From assembly GCF_001941975.2 (NCBI RefSeq), contig NZ_CP146991.1:3035001-3099000 (forward strand): 64,000 bases of DNA. Reading direction: 5' to 3'. Numbering within the stretch: the first letter of the stretch is position 1; every line of letters begins with the position of its first letter. The stretch is from Sporomusa sphaeroides DSM 2875 (GTDB lineage Bacteria; Bacillota; Negativicutes; Sporomusales; Sporomusaceae). Position numbers and translations under genes: made by a program. The notes beneath the pieces were generated by a model. That model saw only the letters and a list, made by a program, of their open reading frames with translations. It ran no database searches and was not told the DNA's origin. This document shows positions 34,715 to 43,188 of the stretch, one piece after another.

Positions 34715-35890
34715 TTGAGGAATAGTAATAATAATGTTACAGTGTTGCTGAAGGGGGCGATTACTCTGACCCGGTTACAATATCCCCAGACCCAACGGGT
34801 TCCCAGCCATGTCATGGGCTTTTCCTGCAGCCGGTGCACCCGTTGCTGCACCAATAAATGGCGGATAGAAATAGACGATACATCCTGTGAAAAGTTATAT
34901 GACCAGTACAGCCTGCTGGGCCGCCAGCAGAAACTATATAAAAACATTAGCGTTGAAACCAACGGCCAGTTCGTCCGGTTTGCCAGCAACGGCAACTGCG
35001 TCTTTCTGGACGATAATAATCTTTGCAGCATTCAGGTACAGCTTGGACAAGAATTCCTGCCAGATGTATGCAAGCTATATCCCCGGCGGGTATTCGCCTC
35101 AAAACGCGGCTGGGAGTTTGCCTTGTCACTATCCTGCCGGACGGCAGTCGACACCCTGCTCCATCATCCCATCACCATAACCGAATTACCCTACGCTGCT
35201 GAGCAGCCTGAGCCGCCCTTTTATTTTGCCCGGCCCAACACCTTCAAGTGGTATTTTCCGGAAAATCAGTCCCCGGATGACATTCGTCACCATTACTACC
35301 GCCTCGAAAACTCTCTGGTGCAAATATTACAGCGTACGGAATACTCCGTCGGCGAACGGTTGATAATGGTTGCAGCCGCCGGCTGCTCCTCATGCCCGCA
35401 AGCTTTGCCGCCCGATAAGCAGCTTGGCAGCTTTCGCTTATTTTGCCAAAAATATTTGTCTGAGCATGGTTCGGGGCGCTCCTCCCAGTTATTGCGAAGC
35501 CTGCTGTTGGTGGTCGCTTTGGATACCATTTTGTCTTTGGAGGAAGCCACCTTTTCCATACGGCTGACAGTACCGCCGCTAAATCCTGCTCAATATTTGC
35601 AGACGCTGGAAAAATACTATTTCCCGGCCCAAAAGGATGTTAGCCCACTCCTGGAAAACTATCTGGTAAATTTTGTACTCAGCAAGCATTTCTTTTTTCA
35701 AACATTTGAAACGGCGTATTTAAGAATGACCTTCCTCCATGATGCGGTAATCTTCTTTGCCGTAGCCTACGCCATTATCACCCGCCAGGTTGTCAATAAA
35801 CCACTTCTGCTCCAGGCAATCTATGATGTGGAAAACATTTTCTACGAAAATTGGTTTTACGCGCAGCCGCCAGAGCAATCTTTTTTGTAA
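34715..35890 (+). CDS. fliB: FliB-like lysine-N-methylase (YkgJ family)
   Basis: Protein of about 390 aa with the Cys-rich N-terminal motif CSRCTRCCTNKWRIEI and further Cys (NGNCVF, NLCSI, DVCKLYPR) typical of FliB flagellin lysine methylases and YkgJ-like cluster proteins. No flagellar genes are nearby. The start is uncertain. No ATG occurs before the conserved part; TTG at 34715, GTG/TTG near 34742-34748, or a codon after AAGGGGG near 34753 are candidates. The IS inserted some 40 bp upstream has probably replaced the native promoter. Confidence 0.75.
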   Translation: MRNSNNNVTVLLKGAITLTRLQYPQTQRVPSHVMGFSCSRCTRCCTNKWRIEIDDTSCEKLYDQYSLLGRQQKLYKNISVETNGQFVRFASNGNCVFLDDNNLCSIQVQLGQEFLPDVCKLYPRRVFASKRGWEFALSLSCRTAVDTLLHHPITITELPYAAEQPEPPFYFARPNTFKWYFPENQSPDDIRHHYYRLENSLVQILQRTEYSVGERLIMVAAAGCSSCPQALPPDKQLGSFRLFCQKYLSEHGSGRSSQLLRSLLLVVALDTILSLEEATFSIRLTVPPLNPAQYLQTLEKYYFPAQKDVSPLLENYLVNFVLSKHFFFQTFETAYLRMTFLHDAVIFFAVAYAIITRQVVNKPLLLQAIYDVENIFYENWFYAQPPEQSFL

Positions 35891-35920
35891 CAGGCACATT
35901 CTATTAAAATATTGCATAAT

Positions 35921-35964
35921 AAGGGCTGTGTGAAAACCTAGAGATAAGTTTTCACACAGCCCTT
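35921..35964. terminator. Bidirectional terminator between fliB and the amidase
   Basis: 17-bp perfect stem AAGGGCTGTGTGAAAAC and its complement between convergent genes. Confidence 0.9.
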
Positions 35965-35999
35965 ACAAGTTTTACCGCAATGGCTCTTTCCCGCAATAC

Positions 36000-36575
36000 T
36001 TATAGATAATAATCAGTTACTCCCCTTGCCACAGCGCGCGCCATTTCATTTTGCCAAGCCGGATCTGCCAGGTTTGCCGCTTCCTTCGGGTTTGAAATAA
36101 ACGCCATTTCCAAAAGCACTGCCGGAGCGTCTGTATATCTTAATATAAAAAAGTTCTGTTCCTTGTCCGGGTCGCCATCATCCCAGTCGGCCCGCAGCCG
36201 CAAATCGGGAAAAGTTGCCGTCACCTGATTAATAATACAGGTAGCCAGACGGTCACTCAGCGTCTGCCCCACGGTTGTATAGATCTCCGTACCATTAGCT
36301 TGTGCGCTGGTTGCTGAATTGCAATGAATAGAAACCACCAAATCAGCATCCCATTCATTGGCAAGCCGGCACCGGTAACCCAAGCTATCGGTTTCAGGCT
36401 GCTCCTGCTCAGTCCTTGTTAACAAAATCTGATAACCAACCACCTCCAGATAATGTTTCACCAATTTAGCGACTGCCAGATTTATGTCAGCTTCCTGCAA
36501 ACCGGTTATGGGGTTAACCGCACCCGGATCGGTATTCCCGCCCGCATGTCCGGGATCAATACATATCTTCGCCAC
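36000..36575 (-). CDS. N-acetylmuramoyl-L-alanine amidase (Amidase_3)
   Basis: Zinc amidase of 191 aa cleaving the muramoyl-alanine bond of peptidoglycan. The expected residues are present: H10 (DPGHAGG), E28, H84 (VSIHCNS) and catalytic E156 (LLEMAFISN). No signal peptide or cell-wall-binding repeat, unlike most secreted members, so delivery outside is unclear; forms of this size occur in spore cortex or phage-like contexts. GTG start after AAAGGAGGAGG. Confidence 0.9.
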   Translation of the reverse strand: MAKICIDPGHAGGNTDPGAVNPITGLQEADINLAVAKLVKHYLEVVGYQILLTRTEQEQPETDSLGYRCRLANEWDADLVVSIHCNSATSAQANGTEIYTTVGQTLSDRLATCIINQVTATFPDLRLRADWDDGDPDKEQNFFILRYTDAPAVLLEMAFISNPKEAANLADPAWQNEMARAVARGVTDYYL

Positions 36576-36758
36576 AGAAAACCTCCTCCTTTAGGTGTTG
36601 CTATACAAGCAATCCTGGTATAAAGAAAAGCTTTACATAGCATTTTTCTATCAGCACCTGTAATATTATATTCTTTTACACCCCTGCTGTTAAACGTCAA
36701 CGTTTTTTTACTTTTGCTACAGCAAAAGTAAACAGGTGATTTTTAAAAAACAGGCCTG

Positions 36759-37997
36759 CTAATATCCGGCAAAATGGCTGATATACGCATTTACCGCCTG
36801 CCCCATAAGCCGCTTGCCCGCAATATCCGGGTGAAGCCCGTCCTGCGCATACTTTACCGGCAGCAAACCATTTTCATCCACCAAAACAGAGTATATGTCA
36901 ATATAGTCCGGCTGGGTTTTGATAAAGGCATTGACTTTTGCCAATTCCTGCTGCCAGTTTGCGGCAGTATCCTGATTAAACACCTGTTGTATGCGATCCG
37001 GATTTAAGGGAGGAAGGGTCAAAAAGATGGGCTTGATGCCATTTTTCCTGCATTTTTTCTTAATAGCCTTCAACGAGTCAATCACTTCTTTTGCCGCAGC
37101 CCCGCCTCTAATACTGTTTGTACCTCCCAAAATCAGCAAATACTTCGGCTTAAAAGGCAAAACCTCGGCTTCAAACCGTTCTACCAGAGCCTCGGCCGTA
37201 TCACCGCTTTTACCCAGATTCTTTACCGGAACCGACAAGTAATAGGAATAATCAAACCGCGCGTCAGAAGGCGGGTTGGATACCGCTCCCCCGCCATGGG
37301 TAATGCTGTCGCCGTAAATAGCCCATTGATACCTGCCTGTATCTATTGAAAACGGAACAGCCTCAGAGTAGGTTCCCAGAGCCTGATCATCCTGATCCAA
37401 AGCTATTACCCGCCAATAATACCTGCCGTCCTGAGTAAACGGTTCTGTATCATAAAAATCAAACCCCGGCCCCATAGAATAAGACCGTACCCGATAGCGA
37501 GACGGTTCAGTGCCATTTTGCATTTCCGGCAACCGGTCTGTCACTTCAATCTCATACCGGGCAGCCCCTAAAACAGGAATCCACGCATATACCGGATATA
37601 ACGGAACCGGATGCCCGCTAAAAAGAGTAGTCACAGTTGGCTTCCCCGGATTTAATTCTGCCCGCGAGAGTGCCACCGACCGCGTAAAAGTCCCTACCGG
37701 CTTCTTCTCCAAATCCAGGGGGCGAACCCGGTAATACAGTTTTTCCAGATCCTGTTGCTCAAACAGAGCCAAGTCCAGCTCCACACCCGGTGTATATACG
37801 TTAGTGGCTGTATAAAATACCTGCTCTTGCGGTGCGGGGGTATCTTCCCTCACTGCAATACCGGCTATTTCCAGTTCATACATTACCGCATCCACCGCAT
37901 TGGGCCATAATAACTGAATTTTTCCTGCCTGTGCGGTTGTTGTTATAGTGAAAAAAACTATACTTGCCATGATGGCTATTATTTTTACCAGTCTCAA
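36759..37997 (-). CDS. Secreted SGNH/GDSL hydrolase
   Basis: Exported protein of about 412 aa. A signal peptide (KIIAIMASIVFFTITTTAQA) is followed by about 200 residues with two fibronectin-III-like segments. The C-terminal SGNH hydrolase has block I GDSIT, GGTNS and block V DGLHP. It probably removes acyl or acetyl esters from a cell-envelope or extracellular polymer. The start is taken as TTG at 37997, with GGAGG seven bases upstream; an in-frame ATG at 38042 lacks such a site. Confidence 0.85.
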   Translation of the reverse strand: MRLVKIIAIMASIVFFTITTTAQAGKIQLLWPNAVDAVMYELEIAGIAVREDTPAPQEQVFYTATNVYTPGVELDLALFEQQDLEKLYYRVRPLDLEKKPVGTFTRSVALSRAELNPGKPTVTTLFSGHPVPLYPVYAWIPVLGAARYEIEVTDRLPEMQNGTEPSRYRVRSYSMGPGFDFYDTEPFTQDGRYYWRVIALDQDDQALGTYSEAVPFSIDTGRYQWAIYGDSITHGGGAVSNPPSDARFDYSYYLSVPVKNLGKSGDTAEALVERFEAEVLPFKPKYLLILGGTNSIRGGAAAKEVIDSLKAIKKKCRKNGIKPIFLTLPPLNPDRIQQVFNQDTAANWQQELAKVNAFIKTQPDYIDIYSVLVDENGLLPVKYAQDGLHPDIAGKRLMGQAVNAYISHFAGY

Positions 37998-38332
37998 AAC
38001 TTCGCCTCCGCTTATATCACATAATCCAGAATGGGATAACAATTTACAATTCTTGATTCATAAGCAAACTCCTGCTTGTCCTCCCTGGAAAGTATACCCC
38101 GCCATCCTGCTGCGTTCTTTAGTAGTCCGCCAACCCAAATTCTGTTTTTTTTTATTATTACTACCATTATTTTTGGAAAAAAGCTTTGACTTTTTGCCAA
38201 AATAATAGTATAGTTATCTTAGCCCAGCGGCCCAAGAAATTTTTCCATTAGTCCTTCTCATTATTAGAGAAGCCCAATGAGTAAATCTTCTAAGCTAAAG
38301 TAGGGTAATCTATTATGAGGAGGTCATTTAAC

Positions 38333-38644
38333 ATGGCCCAAGACAAAACTTTATCTTGCCGCGACTGCGGCGCTGAGTTCGTATTCTCAGCATCTGAACA
38401 GGATTTCTTCGCAGAAAAAGGTTTCACTAACGAACCTGGCCGCTGCCCTGAATGCCGTGCAGCTCGCAAACAACAAAACAACCGTGGTGGCGCTGGTCGT
38501 AACTCCGGCTTCCAACAACGTGAAATGCATGACGTAACCTGTGCAGCTTGTGGTGTTGAAACCCAAGTTCCGTTCCGTCCTAGCAGCGATCGTCCTGTAT
38601 ACTGCAGAGACTGCTTCAACCAACAAAGCGGCAGACGCTACTAA
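38333..38644 (+). CDS. Zinc-ribbon domain protein
   Basis: 103-aa protein with two CxxC pairs at the N-terminus (CRDCGAEF, CPECRAARK), a Gly/Asn/Gln-rich linker, then a second CxxC set (CAACGVE, CRDC). Matches the probable zinc-ribbon family found in many Firmicutes; function unknown, perhaps nucleic-acid binding. The ATG at 38333 follows GAGGAGG, and a clear terminator follows. Codon use looks like that of a well-expressed gene. Confidence 0.87.
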   Translation: MAQDKTLSCRDCGAEFVFSASEQDFFAEKGFTNEPGRCPECRAARKQQNNRGGAGRNSGFQQREMHDVTCAACGVETQVPFRPSSDRPVYCRDCFNQQSGRRY

Positions 38645-38650
38645 GATTTC

Positions 38651-38683
38651 AAAAACCCTTGCTTTAACGGCAAGGGTTTTTTT
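38651..38683 (+). terminator. Terminator of the zinc-ribbon gene
   Basis: AACCCTTGC-TTTAACG-GCAAGGGTT followed by TTTTTT. Confidence 0.9.
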
Positions 38684-38721
38684 ATTTCTCTTTTTTTTTA
38701 AAAAAGGCCAGGCAGACCCAA

Positions 38722-38750
38722 TTGACAACTAACAACTCCTGTTGTAAAAT
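38722..38750 (+). promoter_or_regulatory. Sigma70-type promoter of dapB
   Basis: TTGACA (38722-38727), 17-base spacer, TAAAAT (38745-38750). The spacer holds the small inverted repeat ACAAC-TCCT-GTTGT, a possible operator. Confidence 0.65.
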
Positions 38751-38778
38751 ATAATTGTAAGTAAATAATTGTAAGTAA
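38751..38778 (+). repeat. Tandem 14-bp repeat in the dapB leader
   Basis: ATAATTGTAAGTAA occurs twice in direct tandem between the -10 box and the ribosome site. Confidence 0.8.
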
Positions 38779-38797
38779 ATTTCTGGGGGGTAGATGG

Positions 38798-39616
38798 ATG
38801 AAAATTGCGCTTGTCGGCTTGGGGAGAACGGGAAGAATTGTAGCAGAGTATCTTTTGGAACAGGATGCCCTCGCCATGGTACTTTGTAAGCCAAACAGTC
38901 TAAGTGCCAATAGTGATCTGGGTGAGTTACTAAACATCAAACCCACAGGAATCATGCTCGAAACAACCGCTCATTTAGAAAAAAAGCTTTTTCACAAGAA
39001 GCCTGATGTACTGATTGACTTTTCCAGTCATCACTTTCTCAAAGAAAACATTCACACCTTGGCTAAGTGCGGTGTAAATGTGGTAACAGCGGTAACCGAG
39101 TATGACCGGGCCGAGATTGAAAAATTCAAAGCCTTGGCTGATAAGGGAAATATCGGCATCGTAATGGCTCCCAATATTACTTATGGGGTTAATGTGCTGA
39201 TGCTGATGGCAGAAATCGCTGCAGAAATACTGGGTGATTATGATTTTGATGTTTTTGAAGAGCATCACAAATACAAAAAGGATCGGCCATCAGGTACTGC
39301 TATGAAGATTGCCAATAAAATTCGCAACGGGCTGGCAACGCAGAAAGAGATTCCTGAGCATGTTGTCAGAGCCGGTGGTATTGTCGGCAAGCACAAGGTT
39401 TCAATATGCGGCGAATTTGACAAACTTGAAATTTCACATGAATCCTTCTCCAGAGTGGCTTTTGCGCAAGGTGCTTATAAAGCGGCCCAGTTTATCGCAG
39501 GCAAAACCGGATTTTATGAAATGAGCGACATTTTTGATTCCGAGCGCCGGCAGCGACGCCAGCATGCCGTCATGCATCCCAAAACCATTGAATTGGAAAA
39601 GGAAGATCCCGCATAA
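38798..39616 (+). CDS. dapB: 4-hydroxy-tetrahydrodipicolinate reductase-like protein
   Basis: 272-aa DapB-fold oxidoreductase: nucleotide motif GLGRTGR at the N-terminus and the signature EEHHKYKKDRPSGTAMK with the catalytic His pair and Lys. DapB reduces the lysine/diaminopimelate precursor with NAD(P)H. The N-terminal glycine loop and the MAPNITYGVNV segment differ somewhat from textbook DapB, so a DapB-like enzyme of other specificity is possible. Standing alone with its own promoter and terminator. Confidence 0.82.
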   Translation: MKIALVGLGRTGRIVAEYLLEQDALAMVLCKPNSLSANSDLGELLNIKPTGIMLETTAHLEKKLFHKKPDVLIDFSSHHFLKENIHTLAKCGVNVVTAVTEYDRAEIEKFKALADKGNIGIVMAPNITYGVNVLMLMAEIAAEILGDYDFDVFEEHHKYKKDRPSGTAMKIANKIRNGLATQKEIPEHVVRAGGIVGKHKVSICGEFDKLEISHESFSRVAFAQGAYKAAQFIAGKTGFYEMSDIFDSERRQRRQHAVMHPKTIELEKEDPA

Positions 39617-39706
39617 CGTACAAAACTATAGTGTACTGAGGTGTTTAGTTAATCGATGGATATCACTGACAGTAACACGATAAAAGTGATGCTTTCTATC
39701 AGATAG

Positions 39707-39744
39707 AATAAGACTACCTTCCTGCCGGAAGATAGTCTTATTTT
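39707..39744 (+). terminator. Terminator of dapB
   Basis: AATAAGACTA...TAGTCTTATT stem with TTTTG after it, about 90 bp behind the stop codon. Confidence 0.82.
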
Positions 39745-39785
39745 GTTTGGCTGCTAGGTAATGTTTATTCCCGATAAGCATTGTA

Positions 39786-39815
39786 TTGACAGAAGCTACA
39801 TTTTGTTACTATAAT
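39786..39815 (+). promoter_or_regulatory. Sigma70-type promoter of the Cache receptor gene
   Basis: TTGACA (39786-39791), 18-base spacer, TATAAT (39810-39815). Confidence 0.8.
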
Positions 39816-39831
39816 TATAAATATTACGGCA

Positions 39832-39864
39832 ATGAGGCCTGTCTAATGTTTAGACAGGCCTCAT
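39832..39864 (+). promoter_or_regulatory. Leader hairpin before the receptor gene
   Basis: Perfect 15-bp stem ATGAGGCCTGTCTAA and complement with a 3-base loop, then GCTTTTTG. Placed between promoter and ribosome site, so it could act as an attenuator or as a protein-binding palindrome. Confidence 0.65.
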
Positions 39865-39889
39865 ATGCTTTTTGAGGTGAAAATAAAAT

Positions 39890-40897
39890 ATGGAAAAAAC
39901 AAATAGTCATACTATCGACGCATCCATCCTGCTTAGTGAATTAAAAAGTGCTAACAACGATATGGGGAGTGTTATCCGCACCATTCAGGAAATTGCCCAG
40001 CAAACCAATCTCCTGTCACTAAACTCGGCTATCGAAGCTGCCCGGGCCGGTGAATCGGGACGAGGCTTTGGGGTTGTGGCCGATGAAATCAAAAAATTAG
40101 CCACCCGCAGTTTTTCCTCCACCAAGGAAAGTTCCAGAATCATCGAAAACATTCAGTCTAAAGCCAACGAAGTCATGGCCGTGCGAACCGCCGACTTAGC
40201 CTATGACACCATTGATAAAATTGACCGAAACCTGTTTGAGCGTAATTGCGATGCGCAAGCCTGGGCAGGTTTTTCGCAGGTGAAAAACGCGCTTTGCTCA
40301 ACGGCTCCTGACCGGATTGAGCAGGCGAACCGTCTGCTGCAAACACTTGTTGAAATTTATGAAGTATATTTTGATCTTTATGTAATTGATACAACAGGTA
40401 CAATAGTAGCCAGCGGTGTCCGCCGTGAACTCATTGGTGAAAATATGGCTGATAAAAGCTGGTTTCAAGAGGTTAAAGCGGCTAAAGCCATTTCGGTAAC
40501 CGACCTATACCTCTCGTCCGTAGAAAAACTCCATACAGTAGCCTACTCTTGTCCGGTTCGCAGCGATACGGGAGAAATTATCGGTTATTTCTCCTCCCGC
40601 TTTAACTGGAATTATATTTATGACATATTAGACGCAGCCCGTGTCGGGAAAAACGGCGATATCTCGATCATTAATAAGGATGGCTATGTTATCGCCCACC
40701 CTAGCCGCAAAGGCATTCTAACCGATAATCTTAAGCACCTGGAAGCAGCCCGGCAAGCTATGCGGGGTGAAACTTACGGCTTTAGCTTCAAAAAAGACCC
40801 CAGTGGCAATACCAAAATTTACGGCTATGCCCATACGCGCGGTTACAACGCCTATAAAGGAAAAAACTGGTCAGCAATAGCCAGTGCATCCATTTAA
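39890..40897 (+). CDS. Soluble methyl-accepting-type receptor with C-terminal Cache domain
   Basis: 335 aa without a membrane segment. Residues about 15-95 are the hairpin tip of a chemoreceptor signalling domain ([33 protein letters not shown]). Residues about 100-330 form a PDC/dCache-type sensor ([32 protein letters not shown]). The order is the reverse of ordinary chemoreceptors, and the methylation helices are largely missing. It likely reports an intracellular ligand to the CheA/CheW array. The hairpin and RBS GAGGTGAAAAT precede the ATG. Confidence 0.87.
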   Translation: MEKTNSHTIDASILLSELKSANNDMGSVIRTIQEIAQQTNLLSLNSAIEAARAGESGRGFGVVADEIKKLATRSFSSTKESSRIIENIQSKANEVMAVRTADLAYDTIDKIDRNLFERNCDAQAWAGFSQVKNALCSTAPDRIEQANRLLQTLVEIYEVYFDLYVIDTTGTIVASGVRRELIGENMADKSWFQEVKAAKAISVTDLYLSSVEKLHTVAYSCPVRSDTGEIIGYFSSRFNWNYIYDILDAARVGKNGDISIINKDGYVIAHPSRKGILTDNLKHLEAARQAMRGETYGFSFKKDPSGNTKIYGYAHTRGYNAYKGKNWSAIASASI

Positions 40898-40937
40898 AAT
40901 TAAATTTGTTCGGACGACTAAATTCCGGCTAAAAGCA

Positions 40938-40975
40938 ACTAACCTTCAGATGGGTAAAACCCGCCTGAAGGTTAG
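40938..40975. terminator. Bidirectional terminator
   Basis: ACTAACCTTCAG paired with CTGAAGGTTAGT between convergent genes. Confidence 0.85.
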
Positions 40976-40984
40976 TCTGCTTTA

Positions 40985-41182
40985 TTAACTAAACGCAGGA
41001 AATTCCTCGAATTTCCCCAATGTTTTTAACGCTTCCCTGGCTTCGTCCATGGTTCCCCCCAGCTTTTCCACTCTTCTGGTATTGGAATTCAATAAGAGGA
41101 ATTCACCGTTTAAAACCACAACCTGTTCTTCCATGTCTTCACTGTACCAGAAACTAGCAGAACCTAAGCTAATAGCCGTCAC
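40985..41182 (-). CDS. Small hypothetical protein
   Basis: 65-aa protein with no recognised domain. It begins with a GTG nine bases after AAAGGAG. The middle part (EEQVVVLNGEFLLLNSNTRRVEKL) alternates hydrophobic residues, suggesting a small beta-sheet fold. It has its own terminator. No function proposed. Confidence 0.6.
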   Translation of the reverse strand: MTAISLGSASFWYSEDMEEQVVVLNGEFLLLNSNTRRVEKLGGTMDEAREALKTLGKFEEFPAFS

Positions 41183-41283
41183 GAGAACCATCTCCTTTAC
41201 CAATTTTTTAAAGTATTCGACAAAAATCAGAAAATTCCTGCAGTTAGTATGAGTATTCTTTCAGTAAATTACTCTCCCCTTCT

Positions 41284-42846
41284 TTAAAAACCAACCCACT
41301 TAACAACATACAGAACAAGTGGAATGGTAACCAAAACAATGCCGATTATATCAATAATAGCCCCGGATTTAATCATTTTAGTGATGGGAATATATCCACT
41401 GCCATAGACAATGGCGTTAGGCGGCGTAGATACAGGGAGCATAAATCCCAAAGAAGAGGAAAGAGCAATTGCCACGGCAACAGGCACCGGGTTGAAGCCT
41501 GACGAGATGGCTACCGTTATGCCTAAAGGGCCAACCATATTAGTGGCCGCAGTATGGGAGGTTAACTCTGACATGAGCAAAGAAAATAAAGAAAATACTA
41601 TAATAATAACGACTTCTGAGTTGGCGCCGCTAGCTGAGACAATAACGTCGCCAAGCCATTTAGACAAGCCGGTGCCGTACATCATAGTACCTAATGACAG
41701 ACCGCCCCCGAACAAAATCAGAGTTCCCCAGTCAATGCCTTTTACCGCCTCAGCCCAGGACAACGTAAATTTTCTTTCCGCCCAGCTTGTCGGCAAAAGG
41801 AATAATAATAATCCGGCCAACATGGCGACAACCGCTTCTGAAAAATATTTGTTATAGGTAGCCAAAATCGGATGGGCTGATCCGTAAAGCATGGATAAAA
41901 TACCAGGTAAAACCCATAAGGTTACCGCCACAGCAAAGGCAACTACTGCATTAATTTCCCCTGTCTTCCATGGCCCAAGACTAGCCCTGCGTTCACGGAT
42001 TAACTGCTCCGCCCCCTCAATATGATCGACATCGGCAGGGAACATTTTTTTAAGAACAACAAAGACTATTATAAAATACCCAACCATAGCTACCGAACCC
42101 CACATCATCCATTGAAAGAAAGAAACCCTGACTCCACCCATTTGTTCTAAGAGACCGACCATAATCAGGTTAGGGGGAGTCCCTACAGGTGTTAATACAC
42201 CACCTACAGAAGAAGCATAGCCTGCCATTAACATAATGCCGGTAGCATAAGTATACTTACTAAGCTCAAGCTCCCTGCCAGCCGTAGCATGCATATCTTT
42301 AATAGCCATTAGCAAGCCCATGGCTATCGGGAACATCATGGCTGTTGTCGCCGTATTGCTTACCCAACCCGAGCAAAGTGCCGTTACAAGACCTAAGGCT
42401 AATAAAATTCTAGTCGGGCTGGACCCAACCCATTTCATTGACAAAATCGCATAAGCAAACCGTTTGTCCAAACCATGATTCATCATAGCAGACGCCAGCA
42501 TAAAGCTGCCCATAAACAGAAAAATGAGTGGATTGGCAAACGGCGCAAATGCCTGGGTCGGAGTAACAACTCCCATTAAAGTGGCAAGAACAGGCCCCAG
42601 CATGGAGGTAACCGGGATGGGAACAGGTTCAGTAATCCACCAGGTCGCCACAAAAACAACTACTGCCAGAAGTCCGTGCGCCTGCGCCTTTAGCCCGGCT
42701 ATGGGTATAAGATAAACAAGGACAGCCAGTGCAGGACCAAGAAAAATACCAATAGTTTTACGCCAATAATCAAACTTCTGCTCTTCTTGCGAAAGTTTTA
42801 AATCCAATTGAGGGGAATTATTTTTCCCCATTTTTGTCGGTTCCAT
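41284..42846 (-). CDS. SLC13/DASS-family anion transporter
   Basis: 520-aa membrane transporter with about 11-12 hydrophobic segments. The two DASS substrate/sodium motifs are present: SNTATT (VSNTATTAMM) and the SHTAAT equivalent (ELTSHTAATNM). The family carries C4-dicarboxylates, citrate or sulfate with sodium. GAAAGGGAGGAG precedes the ATG. A long inverted repeat 147-184 bp upstream may be the operator. Confidence 0.9.
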   Translation of the reverse strand: MEPTKMGKNNSPQLDLKLSQEEQKFDYWRKTIGIFLGPALAVLVYLIPIAGLKAQAHGLLAVVVFVATWWITEPVPIPVTSMLGPVLATLMGVVTPTQAFAPFANPLIFLFMGSFMLASAMMNHGLDKRFAYAILSMKWVGSSPTRILLALGLVTALCSGWVSNTATTAMMFPIAMGLLMAIKDMHATAGRELELSKYTYATGIMLMAGYASSVGGVLTPVGTPPNLIMVGLLEQMGGVRVSFFQWMMWGSVAMVGYFIIVFVVLKKMFPADVDHIEGAEQLIRERRASLGPWKTGEINAVVAFAVAVTLWVLPGILSMLYGSAHPILATYNKYFSEAVVAMLAGLLLFLLPTSWAERKFTLSWAEAVKGIDWGTLILFGGGLSLGTMMYGTGLSKWLGDVIVSASGANSEVVIIIVFSLFSLLMSELTSHTAATNMVGPLGITVAISSGFNPVPVAVAIALSSSLGFMLPVSTPPNAIVYGSGYIPITKMIKSGAIIDIIGIVLVTIPLVLYVVKWVGF

Positions 42847-43126
42847 TTTACTCCTCCCTTTCTAACCTGTAACTATCTGTATATCATTAAAGTATGATGG
42901 CTAATCAGCTTCCTTTGATCAGTATTCACCCCCTTTGATGTTTCGTGTCCGGTCTTCATCTTGTTTTTTGTTCTTTCTTTACGGACTTAAATATACTGCG
43001 AAGTTACTCAAATTGTAATTTTCGCAGTATTAATAAAATATATCACAGTTTAGTGTAATTGTATATATTCCCAGAAAAAAATCATGTATTCTTTTAAATC
43101 ATTTTTCCGCAAGCAGGATAATAAAT
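42847..43126. other. Intergenic region upstream of the SLC13 gene
   Basis: Contains the 10-bp inverted repeat listed separately and AT-rich sequence. No reading frame with a ribosome site was found. Confidence 0.6.
42993..43030. promoter_or_regulatory. Inverted repeat, probable operator of the SLC13 gene
   Basis: ATACTGCGAA (42993-43002) and TTCGCAGTAT (43021-43030) are perfect complements around 18 bases. There is no U-tract, so a regulator-binding site is more likely than a terminator. Confidence 0.6.
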
Positions 43127-43169
43127 AAGAGCAACCTCAAAAGCTTATTTTCGCTTAGGGGTTGCTCTT
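43127..43169 (-). terminator. Terminator of the HD-GYP gene
   Basis: AAGAGCAACC paired with GGTTGCTCTT, followed on the minus strand by ATTTATTA. Confidence 0.75.
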
Positions 43170-43188
43170 GTTAACCTGTCACTGCAAC

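Noticed and set aside
38751-38778. CRISPR-like repeat
   Set aside because: Only two directly adjacent 14-bp copies with no spacer; it is a simple tandem duplication.
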